Source of the DNA: Candidatus Nanopelagicaceae bacterium
GTDB lineage: Bacteria > Actinomycetota > Actinomycetes > Nanopelagicales > Nanopelagicaceae
DNA: 64,000 nt
Reading direction: 5' to 3'
NCBI GenBank assembly: GCA_018883365.1
Contig: VEQF01000003.1
Location: 1-64,000 of the forward strand
Made by a program: the position numbers and the translations under genes. Below the pieces are notes generated by a model, which was not told the DNA's origin, did not search any database, and saw only the letters and a program-made list of their open reading frames with translations. This document shows, piece after piece, positions 24,853 through 36,357 of this stretch. How positions within the stretch are numbered: the stretch's first letter is position 1; each line of letters begins with the position of its first letter.

Positions 24853-25560
24853 ATGAGCCTTCTAGTCGACCGAGTGGTTGCCGAGTACTACCAAACCAAC
24901 TGCTGGATTGTTGCGCCAGGGCCCAATAGCGAGTGCGTGATCGTTGATCCGGGTATCGCGATACCAAGTTTGAACCCAGCTATCCAAGCCAAGTTGAATG
25001 AGTACAACCTTAAGTTGGGTGCGGTTTTGATAACTCACGGACACCTAGATCACACCTTTTCTTTAATAACAGATTCAAGTGATTTTCTGGAAATAGATTG
25101 TTATGTTCACGAGAAAGACCGAGATCTGTTGAATCACCCCGAGCGTGCGATGGGGCCGCAAAGCCAAGAGTTGGTCAAGCAATTGCGGGCGCAGGTGGAT
25201 CCAAACTTAACTTTCAGGGAACAAACTCGAACTTGGAATGTTGAAGATGGTGCGCGATTGAAATTAGGTGAAATGAATTTTGAGATTAAGCACACCCCAG
25301 GGCACACACCGGGCTCCATAGTTGCGATGATTAATGATGAATTATTGATTTCTGGAGATGTTTTGTTTAAAGGTTCAATTGGTCGAACTGACTTGCCGAG
25401 GGGATCAATGTCCGACATGGAGCTTTCACTTCGTGAGAAAATTGCGCTCTTGCCAGAAGCCCTACGCGTGCTTCCTGGCCACGGAGATGAAACGACGATC
25501 GGTATGGAGTTAAAAACAAATCCGTATCTTCAAGCGGCAATTGATGGGAGATTGGCATGA
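24853..25560 (+). CDS. MBL-fold metallo-hydrolase (glyoxalase II-like)
   Basis: 235-residue metallo-beta-lactamase fold hydrolase. Metal ligands: THGHLDH (H62, H64, D66, H67), the HTPGHTPGS histidine, the SGDVLF aspartate and the LPGHGDET histidine. The set matches the glyoxalase II-like subgroup, which hydrolyses thioesters such as S-lactoyl conjugates; the true substrate is not known. The homologue in this position, between relA and hisS, is conserved in Actinobacteria. ATG 24853 (MSLLVDRVV) is chosen because it begins the fold and has GAGAAT six bases upstream; a longer frame upstream would cross the structured region. Overlaps hisS by four bases. Confidence 0.9.
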   Translation: MSLLVDRVVAEYYQTNCWIVAPGPNSECVIVDPGIAIPSLNPAIQAKLNEYNLKLGAVLITHGHLDHTFSLITDSSDFLEIDCYVHEKDRDLLNHPERAMGPQSQELVKQLRAQVDPNLTFREQTRTWNVEDGARLKLGEMNFEIKHTPGHTPGSIVAMINDELLISGDVLFKGSIGRTDLPRGSMSDMELSLREKIALLPEALRVLPGHGDETTIGMELKTNPYLQAAIDGRLA

Positions 25561-26834
25561 GCGGGCGGTATCAAGCACCCAAGGGAGTGTCTGAATATTT
25601 TCCGCCACGCTCCAACATTTTTGCTTTCGTGGGCCAAAAATTAACTGCGCCAGCCTTGGCTGCGGGCTATGAATTAATCGAATTGCCGATATTTGAAGAT
25701 ACTGAGTTATTCACTAGGGGTGTAGGTGAGTCAACCGATGTAGTTTCAAAGGAGATGTATACCTTTGAAGATCGGGGCGGTCGCTCTATCACTTTGAGGC
25801 CGGAAGGTACCGCCGGGGTAATGCGCGCGGTTATTGAACACAATCTTGATCGTGGTCAACTGCCAGTAAAACTTCATTATCGCGGGCCATTTTTCAGGGC
25901 TGAGAGACCGCAGGCGGGTCGATACCGCCAGTTCTACCAATTTGGCGTCGAAGCGATCGGATTAAATGATCCTTTCATAGATGCTGAAGTTATTGGTATC
26001 GCATACCAAGGATTCAAAAGTTTAGGTTTGAATAATTTCAAATTGGAAATCACATCACTCGGCGATTCTGATTCTCGCGCTGCACATAGAACTGATTTAG
26101 TTAAATATATATCCGGGTTAAAGTTGGATGAGGAAACCAAGGTTAGAGCGGAAAAGAATCCACTTCGCCTATTTGATGACAAGCGTGCTGAAGTAAAAGC
26201 GTTTATGAAAGATGCTCCCTTGCTTCTTGATTACCTTAATGCTGAGAGCCAAGAAAATTTCGCTAATGTCCAATCAGCTTTGCAGAGCATTGATATTCCC
26301 TTTGAAATTAACCCCCATATGGTTCGAGGACTTGATTACTACACGGGAACAACCTTTGAGTTTGTTCATTCTGGGCTGGGGGCGCAATCAGGTATTGGTG
26401 GGGGCGGGCGTTATGACGGTTTGATGCAAACTCTAGGCGGACAGGATCTATCGGGCATCGGATTTGGATTAGGTATTGATCGAGTAATACTTGCAATGGA
26501 AGCTGAAGGCGTAGTTCCCTCAGATTTGAAGTACATCGATTTATATGTGATTCCACTTGGAGCTAGCTTTAGAACCGCCGCTTTCGAAATGGTTAACAGA
26601 TTGAGGCAGCATGGATTTGTTGTCGAGCAAAGTTTTGGAGATCGCGGGTTAAAAGGCGCCATGAAAGCCGCTGATAAATCTGGCGCAAGATTCAGTTTAG
26701 TTTTGGGGGAGGCTGAGATTTCCAGCGGTAGTGCTGAATTGAAGGATATGAGCAGTGGCGAGTCGGTATCAGTTACCCTTAGCGCTCTTGCGTCTACCCT
26801 GGCTGAAAAGGTTAAAGCAAGCAACAAGGCTTAA
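25557..26834 (+). CDS. hisS: Histidyl-tRNA synthetase
   Basis: Class II synthetase for tRNA-His. N-terminal [14 protein letters not shown], motif 2 in [26 protein letters not shown], the histidine-binding motif [15 protein letters not shown] and the [13 protein letters not shown] segment, then a C-terminal anticodon-binding domain. 425 residues, normal length. Its ATG overlaps the upstream hydrolase stop codon. Confidence 0.98.
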   Translation: MSGRYQAPKGVSEYFPPRSNIFAFVGQKLTAPALAAGYELIELPIFEDTELFTRGVGESTDVVSKEMYTFEDRGGRSITLRPEGTAGVMRAVIEHNLDRGQLPVKLHYRGPFFRAERPQAGRYRQFYQFGVEAIGLNDPFIDAEVIGIAYQGFKSLGLNNFKLEITSLGDSDSRAAHRTDLVKYISGLKLDEETKVRAEKNPLRLFDDKRAEVKAFMKDAPLLLDYLNAESQENFANVQSALQSIDIPFEINPHMVRGLDYYTGTTFEFVHSGLGAQSGIGGGGRYDGLMQTLGGQDLSGIGFGLGIDRVILAMEAEGVVPSDLKYIDLYVIPLGASFRTAAFEMVNRLRQHGFVVEQSFGDRGLKGAMKAADKSGARFSLVLGEAEISSGSAELKDMSSGESVSVTLSALASTLAEKVKASNKA

Positions 26835-26844
26835 ACTTACGACT

Positions 26845-26850
26845 TAGTCT
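26845..26850 (+). promoter_or_regulatory. Predicted -10 box for aspS
   Basis: TAGTCT 17 bases before the GTG of aspS. A transcript starting about seven bases after it would have a short leader with GAAAGG as Shine-Dalgarno, in contrast to the leaderless arrangement before many other genes here. Confidence 0.4.
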
Positions 26851-26867
26851 GATGAAAGGTTTTAAAG

Positions 26868-28610
26868 GTGCTTCGAACACATGGTGCCGGCTCACTGCGA
26901 GCTAGCGATATTGGCGCTTCAGTAACACTTGCGGGTTGGGTTGCGCGCCGTCGCGATCACGGCGGTGTTGCCTTTATCGATTTGCGCGACTCTTCGGGCA
27001 ATGTTCAGGTAGTTATTTCAGATGAGAAGGTCGCGGGTTCATTGCGCGCCGAATGGTGCGTTTTGGTCAAAGGAACTGTCTCCAAGCGCCCTGCTGGAAA
27101 TGAAAATTTAGCAATACCAACCGGTGAAATAGAAGTTGTATGTGACTCTTTAGAGGTTTTAAGTGAAGCGGCCGCGCTTCCGTTTCCGGTCGATAGCGGC
27201 GAGAATGTAAATGTCAGCGAAGAAATCAGACTTAAGTACCGATATTTAGATCTTCGAAGAGAACAACCAAGCAAGGCTCTTCGCTTGCGATCCAAAGTTA
27301 CTTCAGTGATTCGCTCGGTTATGGATAGCGAGAACTTCTTAGAGATTGAAACCCCTTATTTAACTCGCTCGACTCCAGAAGGGGCGCGGGATTTCTTAGT
27401 TCCAGTGAGATTGCAGCCAGGTTCTTGGTACGCCCTTCCTCAATCACCGCAGCTCTTCAAGCAGTTATTGATGGTTGCTGGAATGGAAAAGTATTACCAG
27501 ATTGCGCGCTGTTTCCGGGACGAAGATTTTAGAGCTGATCGTCAACCAGAATTTACCCAACTCGACATCGAAATGTCTTTTGGAGATCAAGCAGATGTAA
27601 TTTCTGTTGCGGAGAAAATTCTTCATTCAGTTTTTAAGCAAACTGTAGGTTATGAAATCCCATTACCAATTCCGCATATGACTTATCACGAAGCAATGCG
27701 CAGATTTGGATCAGATAAACCAGATTTGAGATTTGGAAACGAACTTGTCGATGTAACTGAATTCTTCAAGGACACCACTTTCCGTGTGTTCCAAGCGGAG
27801 TTTGTTGGTGCTGTTGTCATGCCTGGAGGCGCCAGTTCGCCTCGCCGTGAGCTAGATGCTTGGCAAGATTGGGCAAAAGCACGTGGCGCAAAAGGCTTGG
27901 CTTACATCTTGGTGGGAGAGGATGGTTCCCTTTCTGGGCCAGTTGCTAAGAATTTGTCTGAAAAAGAAACCGCCGGGATAGCGGCTATCGCAGGTGCTGC
28001 CAATGGTGACGCCATCTTCTTCGCTGCCGGAGATAGAACTTCCTCGTTGAACCTACTTGGTGCGGTAAGGCTGGAAATTGGAAATCGTTGCAATCTAATA
28101 GATAAGTCTGCTTGGAAATTTTTGTGGGTGGTTGATGCTCCGATGTTTGAAAAAACAGATGACGGAGGTTGGACCGCAGTCCATCATCCATTCACCGGAC
28201 CAAAACCAGAGTTTGAGAAGAGTTTTGTAAACGATCCTGGTTCGGCTCTCGCATACGCCTATGACATTGTCCTTAATGGAAGTGAAATCGGTGGGGGATC
28301 AATACGTATTCACAAACGAGACATACAACAAGCAGTTTTCGATGTCATCGGCCTTACGAAACAAGAGGCTGAGAGCAAGTTTGGTTTCTTACTTGAAGCA
28401 TTTAATTACGGACCTCCACCACATGGCGGAATCGCACTCGGGTTAGATCGTCTTTGTGCACTACTTGCTGGGGCTGAATCCATTCGAGAGGTAATTGCAT
28501 TCCCCAAGACCGCAAGTGGCGGAGATCCGCTTACCGGAGCTCCAACCCCAATCACTGACGCGCAGCGTAAAGAAACCGGCGTTGATTTCAAACCTGAAGA
28601 CAAAGCGTGA
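26868..28610 (+). CDS. aspS: Aspartyl-tRNA synthetase
   Basis: Class IIb synthetase. N-terminal OB-fold anticodon-binding domain ([19 protein letters not shown]), motif 1 region with [11 protein letters not shown], motif 2 [24 protein letters not shown], an inserted GAD-type bacterial domain, and motif 3 [16 protein letters not shown] (begins ALEAFNYG). 580 residues, typical of bacterial AspRS. GTG start; its stop overlaps the start of the following AAA protease gene (GTGA). Confidence 0.98.
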   Translation: MLRTHGAGSLRASDIGASVTLAGWVARRRDHGGVAFIDLRDSSGNVQVVISDEKVAGSLRAEWCVLVKGTVSKRPAGNENLAIPTGEIEVVCDSLEVLSEAAALPFPVDSGENVNVSEEIRLKYRYLDLRREQPSKALRLRSKVTSVIRSVMDSENFLEIETPYLTRSTPEGARDFLVPVRLQPGSWYALPQSPQLFKQLLMVAGMEKYYQIARCFRDEDFRADRQPEFTQLDIEMSFGDQADVISVAEKILHSVFKQTVGYEIPLPIPHMTYHEAMRRFGSDKPDLRFGNELVDVTEFFKDTTFRVFQAEFVGAVVMPGGASSPRRELDAWQDWAKARGAKGLAYILVGEDGSLSGPVAKNLSEKETAGIAAIAGAANGDAIFFAAGDRTSSLNLLGAVRLEIGNRCNLIDKSAWKFLWVVDAPMFEKTDDGGWTAVHHPFTGPKPEFEKSFVNDPGSALAYAYDIVLNGSEIGGGSIRIHKRDIQQAVFDVIGLTKQEAESKFGFLLEAFNYGPPPHGGIALGLDRLCALLAGAESIREVIAFPKTASGGDPLTGAPTPITDAQRKETGVDFKPEDKA

Positions 28611-30901
28611 GCTTAGAGAATAACTCTCGCCCCCGAGATGCAGAACGCAAAACTCGGGTTCATTTGTCTTTGTATGACCGGGGTAAATTCCTACTTTTCT
28701 TTGCCGCCGTGTTCTTTGTACTCGTTTGGTCCGATATGGCCGGCGATGAAAATTTGGGTTTTAACCAAGCGGTTATAGATAGTAGTTATCAGCGATGGTG
28801 GATATTCCCGTTGATAGCAATAGAAACTTTGCGTCAAACACATTTTCTAATCTCTGAACTTGCCACTAATTATCATGGGTTTTGGCAAAAGTATTTTTCT
28901 TTTGTTGATCGTTTAATACACAAACTAAGCGATTGGACTCGATTCCGGCTATCCCGAGTTATTAAATGGATTGTTGTTATCGCTCTGCTCTCTGTTGTAC
29001 TTGGCGCGATATACGATGAAACCCCCGTCCGCGCCTTGTTTTATGCACCTCAAGCTTTATGGAGCGCACTTCCGATCATCGGGCAGCTCATGTTCGCGGT
29101 TGTGTTTGTAATAATTCAATTTGTCGCAATCTTTTGGTTTCTTAGTCGCGGTGGAATCGATACCTATTTTCCTGATGACATAAAGACCCGCTTTACTGAT
29201 GTGTGGGGTCAGGACCATGTATTGGCGCGAATTCGAGAGAATTTGGTTTTCCTTGAAAACCCAGAGAGTATTGAAAAGCTCGGCGGTTATGTCCCGGGCG
29301 GAATTCTTTTGTGGGGACCGCCGGGAACTGGAAAAACACTAATGGCTGAATCCATGGCTGGAGAAACCGGTAAACCCTTCGTGTTTGTAGATCCGGGTGC
29401 CTTCAACAACATGTTTTTTGGTATTGGCATTCTTAAAGTAAAAAGTTTGTTCAGAAAGTTACGTAAATTGGCGTTGCGCTATGGCGGCGTTGTGGTTTTC
29501 TTCGATGAAGCGGATGCTTTAGGAAACCGCGGAATAATGACCAATCGTGGTCCTGGCGCGTATGCAACAGATAATTGTCATGGTGCGGGATATTTATCAG
29601 AGAGGGCTAATTCACTCATAACTGTTTCGAATCTGATCTCTAAAAAGGATTCAGCAGTTCTAAACAAAACATTGCCAACTAAGGCACCTCTAATAAATAG
29701 ATTCATGATGGGTGCTGGAGGTGGTGGAGGAGCGGGCACGGGCACGCTACAAGCATTACTTACCGAGCTTTCTGGTTTAAAAAAACCGCGTGGCTTCTTC
29801 AATAGAGTGGTGCGACGAACTCTGGGCATGCGTCCTAAAAATCCACCCAAGTATCGAATCTTGGTTGTTATGGCAACGAATATGCCGGAGTCTTTAGATG
29901 AAGCATTGTTACGCCCGGGTCGAATCGATCGAATGTACCGAGTTGGATATCCGAGCAAAGCCGGCCGAATTAGAACTTACGAAGGATACTTCGCCAAAGT
30001 TGCTCACGAGCTAACTAAAGAGGAAATCGAAAAACTCGCAATCATTACTCCTTACGCAACGGGTGCGACTATTAAGGACTTAGTTAACGAATCTTTGATT
30101 ATGGCTATTCGCAATGGCAGAACTTCAGTCACATGGTCGGATGTTCTTAAAGCGAAGCAGCTAAAACAACTTGGTCCATCCGAAGATGTCGAATACATCG
30201 AGCGGGAACGACATGCCACGGCGGTACATGAAGCGTGTCATGCGGTTATGGCTTACCGAGTTCGCAGACACATGGAGATTGATATTGCAACAATTGAGAA
30301 AGGTGCTGAGTACCTAGGAATGGTTGCGTCAATTCCACCAGATGATCAGTTCACTCACTGGAAGAGTGAGTACGAAGGGGACATTTTGGTATCACTTGCC
30401 TCTCTTGCAGGCGAGCGAATGTTTTTTGATGGCGATAACTCATCTGGAGTCTCTGGCGATTTGGAATCCGCTACAACTATTGCAGGATTGATGGAGGGCT
30501 ATTGGGGAATGGGTTCAACCGTTTCTTCCTATGCTTCAGGTCGCAGGATGGAGATAGGTGCTCCTGGTGGTGTTAAACCAAATGATGCGAAGCAGGAGAT
30601 GAGAAGAGCTTTGTCCGACCGGATCGAAGATAACTTGTTAAATCTGCTACAGAAGGCAGAGAAAATCTTGGTCGAAAACCGAGAGCATGTTTTAGCTGTA
30701 GCTCACGCGTTAGAAACCCACAAAACGTTGTCTGGCAATGATGTCCACGCGGTTATAGAAGGTCGAAAAGGCGATGTTGTAAATGGTGAGCACTACTTGG
30801 ATCCGGAGAATCGCAAGGCAATTGAGGAATATCACCTTTCCGCGTTGGAGGCCCACAAAGAACACCGCAAACCGAACCTGGCTCTTCCGGTTCTCAATTA
30901 A
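28607..30901 (+). CDS. FtsH-like membrane AAA+ zinc metalloprotease with a glycine-rich insertion
   Basis: 764-residue protein with about four hydrophobic segments in its first 180 residues (near 27-42, 64-80, 119-137, 157-178), then an AAA module: Walker A GPPGTGKT (237-244), Walker [12 protein letters not shown] (~296-304) and sensor/arginine region [20 protein letters not shown]. The C-terminal part is an M41-type peptidase with HEACH (541-545) and a likely third zinc ligand in SGDLESAT. Compared with FtsH, some 50-60 extra residues ending in a GAGGGGGAGTGT run lie between Walker B and the next helix, and the N-terminus has more membrane segments. Probably a membrane quality-control protease distinct from canonical FtsH. 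Overlaps aspS by four bases. Confidence 0.9.
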   Translation: MSLENNSRPRDAERKTRVHLSLYDRGKFLLFFAAVFFVLVWSDMAGDENLGFNQAVIDSSYQRWWIFPLIAIETLRQTHFLISELATNYHGFWQKYFSFVDRLIHKLSDWTRFRLSRVIKWIVVIALLSVVLGAIYDETPVRALFYAPQALWSALPIIGQLMFAVVFVIIQFVAIFWFLSRGGIDTYFPDDIKTRFTDVWGQDHVLARIRENLVFLENPESIEKLGGYVPGGILLWGPPGTGKTLMAESMAGETGKPFVFVDPGAFNNMFFGIGILKVKSLFRKLRKLALRYGGVVVFFDEADALGNRGIMTNRGPGAYATDNCHGAGYLSERANSLITVSNLISKKDSAVLNKTLPTKAPLINRFMMGAGGGGGAGTGTLQALLTELSGLKKPRGFFNRVVRRTLGMRPKNPPKYRILVVMATNMPESLDEALLRPGRIDRMYRVGYPSKAGRIRTYEGYFAKVAHELTKEEIEKLAIITPYATGATIKDLVNESLIMAIRNGRTSVTWSDVLKAKQLKQLGPSEDVEYIERERHATAVHEACHAVMAYRVRRHMEIDIATIEKGAEYLGMVASIPPDDQFTHWKSEYEGDILVSLASLAGERMFFDGDNSSGVSGDLESATTIAGLMEGYWGMGSTVSSYASGRRMEIGAPGGVKPNDAKQEMRRALSDRIEDNLLNLLQKAEKILVENREHVLAVAHALETHKTLSGNDVHAVIEGRKGDVVNGEHYLDPENRKAIEEYHLSALEAHKEHRKPNLALPVLN

Positions 30902-30929
30902 GGAATCACTGAATTAAATGGATATTCGG

Positions 30930-30935
30930 TAGGCT
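30930..30935 (+). promoter_or_regulatory. Predicted -10 box for the DUF948-alaS unit (leaderless)
   Basis: TAGGCT, then ACCGGC, then ATG at 30942, matching the N6 pattern. Confidence 0.55.
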
Positions 30936-30941
30936 ACCGGC

Positions 30942-31340
30942 ATGTCAGCAGGGGGAATCGCAGCGATAATTGCTGCCAGCGGATTACTTATTATCAGTTT
31001 TGCTATTGCGTACGCCGTTGTGCGACTTGGTAGAGCGATTGATCAGGTTGGAAGCGCAATCAAAGATATTTCCAATGAAACAACTCCGCTTTTGAACGAG
31101 GTAACCACCACAGTCGAGCTGGTTAATGGACCTTTGCAAAGCATCAATAAAGTTACCAAAACCATGGAAGAGTTAAGCTCGAAAATAACCGAGAACACCT
31201 CCTCTTTCCTTGATAAAAATCAGATGGCGATGAAAGCGGCCGGTGCAGTACTTACTGCCGCACAAATGCGGAAAAAGAAGAAAACTAAACCAAACAAAAA
31301 ATCGAAATCTACTCGCTACGTTGATGATGAGGAGTTCTAA
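30942..31340 (+). CDS. DUF948 membrane-anchored protein
   Basis: 132-residue protein with one N-terminal transmembrane helix (about residues 5-27), a following helical region with heptad-like hydrophobic spacing (VGSAIKDISNETTPLLNEVTTTVELVNGPL), and a very basic C-terminus (RKKKKTKPNKKSKSTR). This is the DUF948 pattern. Function unknown; being encoded 6 bp before alaS is common in Actinobacteria. Confidence 0.87.
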   Translation: MSAGGIAAIIAASGLLIISFAIAYAVVRLGRAIDQVGSAIKDISNETTPLLNEVTTTVELVNGPLQSINKVTKTMEELSSKITENTSSFLDKNQMAMKAAGAVLTAAQMRKKKKTKPNKKSKSTRYVDDEEF

Positions 31341-31346
31341 GCCCTC

Positions 31347-34022
31347 GTGAACTCTGCAGAAATCAGATCTCGTTGGCTTAAATATTTCGAGTCTGGAAAT
31401 TCTTTTGGTCTGAATCACACCATCGTTCCATCGGCATCTTTGATTGCTGATGATCCAAACCTTTTGCTGGTTAACGCTGGAATGGTGCCTTTCAAACCCT
31501 TCTTTTTGGGCGAGATGACACCGCCCTACCAAAGAGCAACATCGGTGCAGAAATGTGTGCGTACTCTTGATATCGATGAAGTTGGAAAGACGACGCGCCA
31601 TGCCTCGTTCTTTCAGATGTGCGGAAATTTCTCCTTTGGTGATTATTTCAAAGAAGGGGCTATCTCTTTAGCTTGGGAGCTTTTAACAAAACCGGTGAGC
31701 GATGGAGGCTACGGCTTTCCAGAGGACAAGCTCTGGGTAACGGTTTATCTCGATGATGACGAGGCTGCTGATATTTGGCATAAAAAAGTGGGAGTTCCCA
31801 AAGATCGAATTCAACGCCGCGGGATGGCGGATAATTTTTGGTCGATGGGTGTACCTGGACCTTGCGGTCCATGCTCTGAAATCTACTTTGATCGTGGTCC
31901 GGCTTATGGAAAAGAGGGTGGTCCGATAGCTGATGAGGATCGCTATCTGGAGATTTGGAATCTTGTTTTCATGCAGAATATTCGCGGAGATGGTCCGGGC
32001 AAAGAAGGCTATCCGATACTAGGTGAGTTACCCGCAAAAAATATTGACACAGGGCTTGGTCTCGAAAGAACAGCCGCACTACTTCAAGGTGTTGAAAATA
32101 TCTATGAAATAGACACAACTCGTCACATACTTAATAAAGCAAGTGAAATTACCAACGTTAAATACGGTAAAGAAAATCGAGCAGATGTCTCACTTCGAGT
32201 AATAGCTGACCATGCAAGAACCGCAACGATGTTAATTGGTGACGGAGTAACCCCTGGAAATGAAGGTAGAGGGTACGTTCTGCGTCGCATGATGAGACGC
32301 ACCACCCGCAATATGAGATTACTCGGTTCTCAAGATCACAATATGAAAGATCTAATCCTTTCTTCAATCGAAGCTATGGGTCCGCAATACCCAGAATTGG
32401 TCAGTGATCAGGAACGAATTTTGAAGATCGCTGTAGCTGAAGAGGATGCATTCCTCCAAACACTTAAGAGTGGAACGCAGATATTTGACCAGGCTAGTGC
32501 ATCTTTAAAGAAATCTGGCGGCTCGCAACTGTCGGGTGAAGATGTTTTTAAGCTTCACGACACATATGGATTTCCCTTTGATTTAACACTTGAGATGGCA
32601 AATGAACAAGGGCTTGCTATCGATGCAGATGGATTTAGACGTTTGATGAAAGAGCAGCGTGATAGAGCAAAAGCTGACGCAAAGGCAAAGAAGAGCGGCC
32701 ACACGGATGTTTCCGAATATCGCAAAATCGCCGAATCCGGTAAGAAGTTAGAGTTCATCGGTTATTCAAATTTGGAAAGCGAAAGCAAGATAGTTGGCTT
32801 GTTGATAGATGGAAAGATTTCTCAACATGCTAATGAAGGTGATGATGTAGAGGTTGTCCTAGATCGAACCCCGTTTTATGCAGAGGGTGGCGGTCAATTA
32901 GCTGATGGCGGATTTATCAAATCCTCCGACGGATCATTAATTGAGATTGATGATGTACAGGCGCCAATCCCTGGCGTCTTTGTACATCGAGGCCGGGTTG
33001 TAAAAGGATCATGGGAATCAGGTTTAGATGTATTTGCACAGATCGATGTTGAACGACGACGAGGAATTTCTCGCGCTCACACCGCAACTCATATGGTGCA
33101 TAAAGCATTTCGCGAAGTTTTGGGAGAAACCGCAACTCAAGCCGGATCCGAGAATGCGCCGGGTCGTTTCAGATTTGATTTCCCTTCAGCAGGCGCGGTG
33201 TCGCCAAATGTCCTAAATGATGTAGAGGCTCGCGTTAACGCTTTGTTGCTTGAAGATCTCGAGGTAACCGCACAGCAAATGTCGCAAGCAGAAGCCAAGG
33301 CCATCGGAGCGATGGCGCTTTTTGGTGAGAAATATGGCGATGTGGTTCGAGTGGTTAGTGTTGGCGATTGGGCTAAAGAGTTATGCGGCGGTACCCATGT
33401 CGCGAGATCTGGGCAACTGGGAGTTGTAAAGCTTCTCGGTGAATCATCAATTGGAGCAGGGGTTCGGCGTGTTGAGGCACTCGTAGGTGTTGATGCTTAT
33501 GCATTTTTAGCCCGTGAACATATCTTGCTCAACTCTTTGACTGACTTGATAAAGGGAAGTCGAGTTGAAGAGTTGCCGGAGAGAATTTCACAGCTGCTTG
33601 GCAAGATGAAAGAGATCGAGAAGGAACTAGGAAATTTAAAGACTCAGCAGGCGCTGCGTGAATCAGCGACTCTTTTAACTAAGGCAGAAAAATTCGGCGA
33701 ACTTTCTGTGATTGCACACAATATGCCAGCTGGTTTGACTGGAGAGGAACTTCGAACTGTTGCCCTTGATTTACGTGCAAAACTGCCAAATTCAGTAATC
33801 GCCCTATCGAGCGCGGGCACTGAAAAAGTTGTCTTGGTTGTGGCTACTGATGAGTCAGCTCGAGCAGAAGGCGCAAAAGCTGGAGCGTTGGTGAAACTGG
33901 CTTCTGGAGTTTTAGGCGGCGGCGGCGGAGGTAAAGATGATTTCGCCCAGGGAGGCGGGGTAAATGCTGCTGCGATTCCTGCTGCGCTGCAGGCCATCAA
34001 GGATTCGTTGCGTAAGAGTTAA
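31347..34022 (+). CDS. alaS: Alanyl-tRNA synthetase
   Basis: 891-residue class II synthetase with editing function. N-terminal catalytic domain ([24 protein letters not shown] and later [18 protein letters not shown]), an editing domain with the zinc motifs [13 protein letters not shown] (HxxxH) and CGGTH, and a C-terminal DHHA1 domain ending in a glycine-rich [15 protein letters not shown]. Starts with GTG. ruvX begins 2 bp after its stop codon, so they share a transcript. Confidence 0.98.
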   Translation: MNSAEIRSRWLKYFESGNSFGLNHTIVPSASLIADDPNLLLVNAGMVPFKPFFLGEMTPPYQRATSVQKCVRTLDIDEVGKTTRHASFFQMCGNFSFGDYFKEGAISLAWELLTKPVSDGGYGFPEDKLWVTVYLDDDEAADIWHKKVGVPKDRIQRRGMADNFWSMGVPGPCGPCSEIYFDRGPAYGKEGGPIADEDRYLEIWNLVFMQNIRGDGPGKEGYPILGELPAKNIDTGLGLERTAALLQGVENIYEIDTTRHILNKASEITNVKYGKENRADVSLRVIADHARTATMLIGDGVTPGNEGRGYVLRRMMRRTTRNMRLLGSQDHNMKDLILSSIEAMGPQYPELVSDQERILKIAVAEEDAFLQTLKSGTQIFDQASASLKKSGGSQLSGEDVFKLHDTYGFPFDLTLEMANEQGLAIDADGFRRLMKEQRDRAKADAKAKKSGHTDVSEYRKIAESGKKLEFIGYSNLESESKIVGLLIDGKISQHANEGDDVEVVLDRTPFYAEGGGQLADGGFIKSSDGSLIEIDDVQAPIPGVFVHRGRVVKGSWESGLDVFAQIDVERRRGISRAHTATHMVHKAFREVLGETATQAGSENAPGRFRFDFPSAGAVSPNVLNDVEARVNALLLEDLEVTAQQMSQAEAKAIGAMALFGEKYGDVVRVVSVGDWAKELCGGTHVARSGQLGVVKLLGESSIGAGVRRVEALVGVDAYAFLAREHILLNSLTDLIKGSRVEELPERISQLLGKMKEIEKELGNLKTQQALRESATLLTKAEKFGELSVIAHNMPAGLTGEELRTVALDLRAKLPNSVIALSSAGTEKVVLVVATDESARAEGAKAGALVKLASGVLGGGGGGKDDFAQGGGVNAAAIPAALQAIKDSLRKS

Positions 34023-34024
34023 TC

Positions 34025-34468
34025 GTGCTTCCTAAAGGGCGCCGGATGGCCATCGATTACGGAGATGTGCGAATTGGTGTCGCCTTAAGTGATTCACAAG
34101 GCATTTTGGCCTCACCTTTAAAAACGATTTCTGCAAATTCTGCAGTAAGTGAGATTGCTGGATTGGTGATCGAAAATGAAGTTTCCGTTATCTATTTAGG
34201 TTTACCGCTGCATCTTTCAGGTTTAGAGAGTCCATCTTCCAATAAAGCAAAGGATTTTGGATTGAGACTTAAAGCAGCTTTGAATGGCGATTCTCAGCTG
34301 CGGGTTATTGATGAAAGATTAAGTACTAAAAGCGCAGCATTGCGCAGTTCAATTACTGGAAGGAAAGTTAGCAAGGACGACATCGACCAATTAGCTGCGG
34401 TAGAAATTTTGGAATTCGCATTGCAAATTGAGGAGAAAACAAAAGGGCTTGGCGGCCATGAAATCTAA
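34025..34468 (+). CDS. ruvX: RuvX/YqgF putative pre-16S rRNA nuclease
   Basis: 147-residue RNase H-fold protein of the YqgF family, implicated in 16S rRNA 5'-end maturation. Conserved features: MAIDYGDVRIGVALSD with the first catalytic Asp, VIYLGLPLHLSG, the DERLST motif and a late Asp in KDDIDQLAA. GTG start. Its 3' end overlaps mltG by 11 bp, the usual actinobacterial neighbour. Confidence 0.93.
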   Translation: MLPKGRRMAIDYGDVRIGVALSDSQGILASPLKTISANSAVSEIAGLVIENEVSVIYLGLPLHLSGLESPSSNKAKDFGLRLKAALNGDSQLRVIDERLSTKSAALRSSITGRKVSKDDIDQLAAVEILEFALQIEEKTKGLGGHEI

Positions 34469-35510
34469 TTTCGCATCTGTAAAAGCTAGATTTGATTCAA
34501 GCCCCCTTCTTAGAGTCGCGCTTGCGGGCTTGTTTGTCATTTTGCTTACGTTAAGTCTTAGAGAGTTGAATTCTGGACCCACAAAAGCGCCAGATTTTGA
34601 AATCGGTATTTCTGGCAAAGAGGTCATTGTTGAAGTGGTGCCGGGTGAAAGTGGAGCGGAAATTGCCGAGAAGCTCGAAGCCGCTGGCGTCGTGAAGTCC
34701 GCATTGGCATTTTTCAGGGTAGCGGTGTCTGATGAGAGATCAAATCGAATAGCGCCTGGCGAGCATCTCCTGGAGACCCGAATTCCAGCAAAAATGGCGC
34801 TTGATCAATTGCTCGACCCGAACCGAATTCCCAATTTAATCAAGGTTCGTGATGGCGCAAGATGGAGTGAAATAAAAGAGCAGTTAATTGACTTCGGTTT
34901 ATCGCAAGAGGATCTGGATGCTGCCGTCAGGTCAATAGAGATTCCAGCCATATTTGAAACCGATGCGATCGAAGGTTTCTTGTATCCAGCGCAATATTCA
35001 TTCAATAAAGAGATCACTGCTGCGCAAGCAGTTCAAAAGATGTTTGAGAAGTTCGAATGGGTTACCGCTGACTTCAATTGGGATGCAATTGATGGATTTA
35101 CACCGTACGAGGTCCTAACTATTGCATCTCTGGTTGAAACTGAAGGAACCCCTGATGTGTTTGGCAAAGTTGCGCGGGTGGTTCTGAATCAGTTGAAAAT
35201 TGGCATGCCTTTGCAGTTCGACTCCACAGTTCACTATGCACTCAATCGCAGGGGAGAGATACGAGTTTCTCTCTCGGAAACAAAGGTGCGCAGCAAATAC
35301 AACACCTTTATAAATGTGGGTTTACCTCCAACGCCAATAGGAAGTCCTACCATCAAAGCTCTTGAGGCTGTGGCGAAACCTGATGCTGGGGATTGGCTCT
35401 ATTTTGTTACGGTAAAACCAAAGGAAACAAGATTTACCAGTTCCTATCAAGAATTTCTGAAGTGGAAAGCGGAGTACAAGCGCAATTTCAGAGCAGGGTT
35501 ATTCGAATGA
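34458..35510 (+). CDS. mltG: Endolytic murein transglycosylase MltG
   Basis: Membrane-anchored lytic transglycosylase that cuts nascent peptidoglycan strands. N-terminal transmembrane helix (about residues 17-36), a LysM-like subdomain (VEVVPGESGAEIAEKLEAAGVV), then the YceG core with EGFLYPAQY and the catalytic Glu in IASLVETEG, ending with the FDSTVHYAL and NVGLPPTPIGSPT motifs. ATG 34458 is preferred over an in-frame TTG ten codons upstream. Overlaps ruvX upstream and aroE downstream by four bases. Confidence 0.95.
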   Translation: MKSNFASVKARFDSSPLLRVALAGLFVILLTLSLRELNSGPTKAPDFEIGISGKEVIVEVVPGESGAEIAEKLEAAGVVKSALAFFRVAVSDERSNRIAPGEHLLETRIPAKMALDQLLDPNRIPNLIKVRDGARWSEIKEQLIDFGLSQEDLDAAVRSIEIPAIFETDAIEGFLYPAQYSFNKEITAAQAVQKMFEKFEWVTADFNWDAIDGFTPYEVLTIASLVETEGTPDVFGKVARVVLNQLKIGMPLQFDSTVHYALNRRGEIRVSLSETKVRSKYNTFINVGLPPTPIGSPTIKALEAVAKPDAGDWLYFVTVKPKETRFTSSYQEFLKWKAEYKRNFRAGLFE

Positions 35511-36334
35511 GAAAAACCGCAGCGGTATTGGGATCTCCTATTAATCATTCTCTTTCGCCAATTATTCATAATCTTGCCTATCGGCACCTGGGTTTGCCAA
35601 TGGAATACATAGCCGTAGAGGTGAAGGAAGCAGAGTTTCTCGAATGGATTCGTGCTGCATTATCGAAATCCGATCAATGGTTTGGCTTTTCACTAACCAT
35701 GCCATTGAAAGAGGTGGTCTGTAGCGAATCATTGAGTGATCTAATCAATCTGGATGATTTATCAAACCGGATTAACTCTGCCAACACCTTGTATTTAAAG
35801 GATGACAAATGGCATGGGTGTTCAACGGATGTAATAGGTTTTCGTTCTCTTCTGCAAAAGCGCAACTTCAAGAGTGTAGCGATTTTGGGCGCTGGTGGAA
35901 CTGCGCGAGCTGCAGTTGGTGCGCTTACTGGAGGTTCGTTTTCAGATATAGAAAAGATTGAAGTTTTTCGCAGGGATGGCAAGAGGGATGCTGGAATTAC
36001 TAAGGCATCTTCGGAGAAGAAAATTAATATTCGAGAGTGGTCTGAGTTTGAGCATTCAGGACCATATGACCTGCTGATCAATACCGTTCCTGACAGCGCG
36101 TTGCATGAAGTGGCAAAAAAGTATTCCGGAGCTAACTTGCTGCTGGATGCGGTTTACTCGCCGTGGCCCACTCACTTAATGGCTCGACAATCATCTGATG
36201 GCGCAGCGTTTATTTCCGGACTTGAACTTCTGTGCGCCCAAGCAATTCCGCAGGTTGAGCTTATGTGTAACGCCCAACTAGATCATGATGAGTTCTTTAC
36301 TTTGGCACTTGCGGAGGTAAGTAAGCATATTTAA
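35507..36334 (+). CDS. aroE: Shikimate dehydrogenase AroE
   Basis: 275-residue NADP-dependent reductase that converts 3-dehydroshikimate to shikimate. The substrate-binding SPINHSLSPIIHN motif lies near the N-terminus, catalytic Lys in FGFSLTMPLKE, the glycine-rich loop GAGGTARAA in the middle, and GLELLCAQAIPQVEL near the C-terminus. ATG 35507 overlaps the mltG stop codon. It is separated from aroC-K-B-Q by a prepilin peptidase gene. Confidence 0.95.
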   Translation: MRKTAAVLGSPINHSLSPIIHNLAYRHLGLPMEYIAVEVKEAEFLEWIRAALSKSDQWFGFSLTMPLKEVVCSESLSDLINLDDLSNRINSANTLYLKDDKWHGCSTDVIGFRSLLQKRNFKSVAILGAGGTARAAVGALTGGSFSDIEKIEVFRRDGKRDAGITKASSEKKINIREWSEFEHSGPYDLLINTVPDSALHEVAKKYSGANLLLDAVYSPWPTHLMARQSSDGAAFISGLELLCAQAIPQVELMCNAQLDHDEFFTLALAEVSKHI

Positions 36335-36357
36335 CCTGTGGATATGGCGGTCCGGTA

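Noticed and set aside
29578-29958. 126-codon minus-strand frame opposite the glycine-rich insertion of the AAA protease
   Set aside because: Its proline-rich run is just the reverse complement of the glycine codons; no independent start signal is present.
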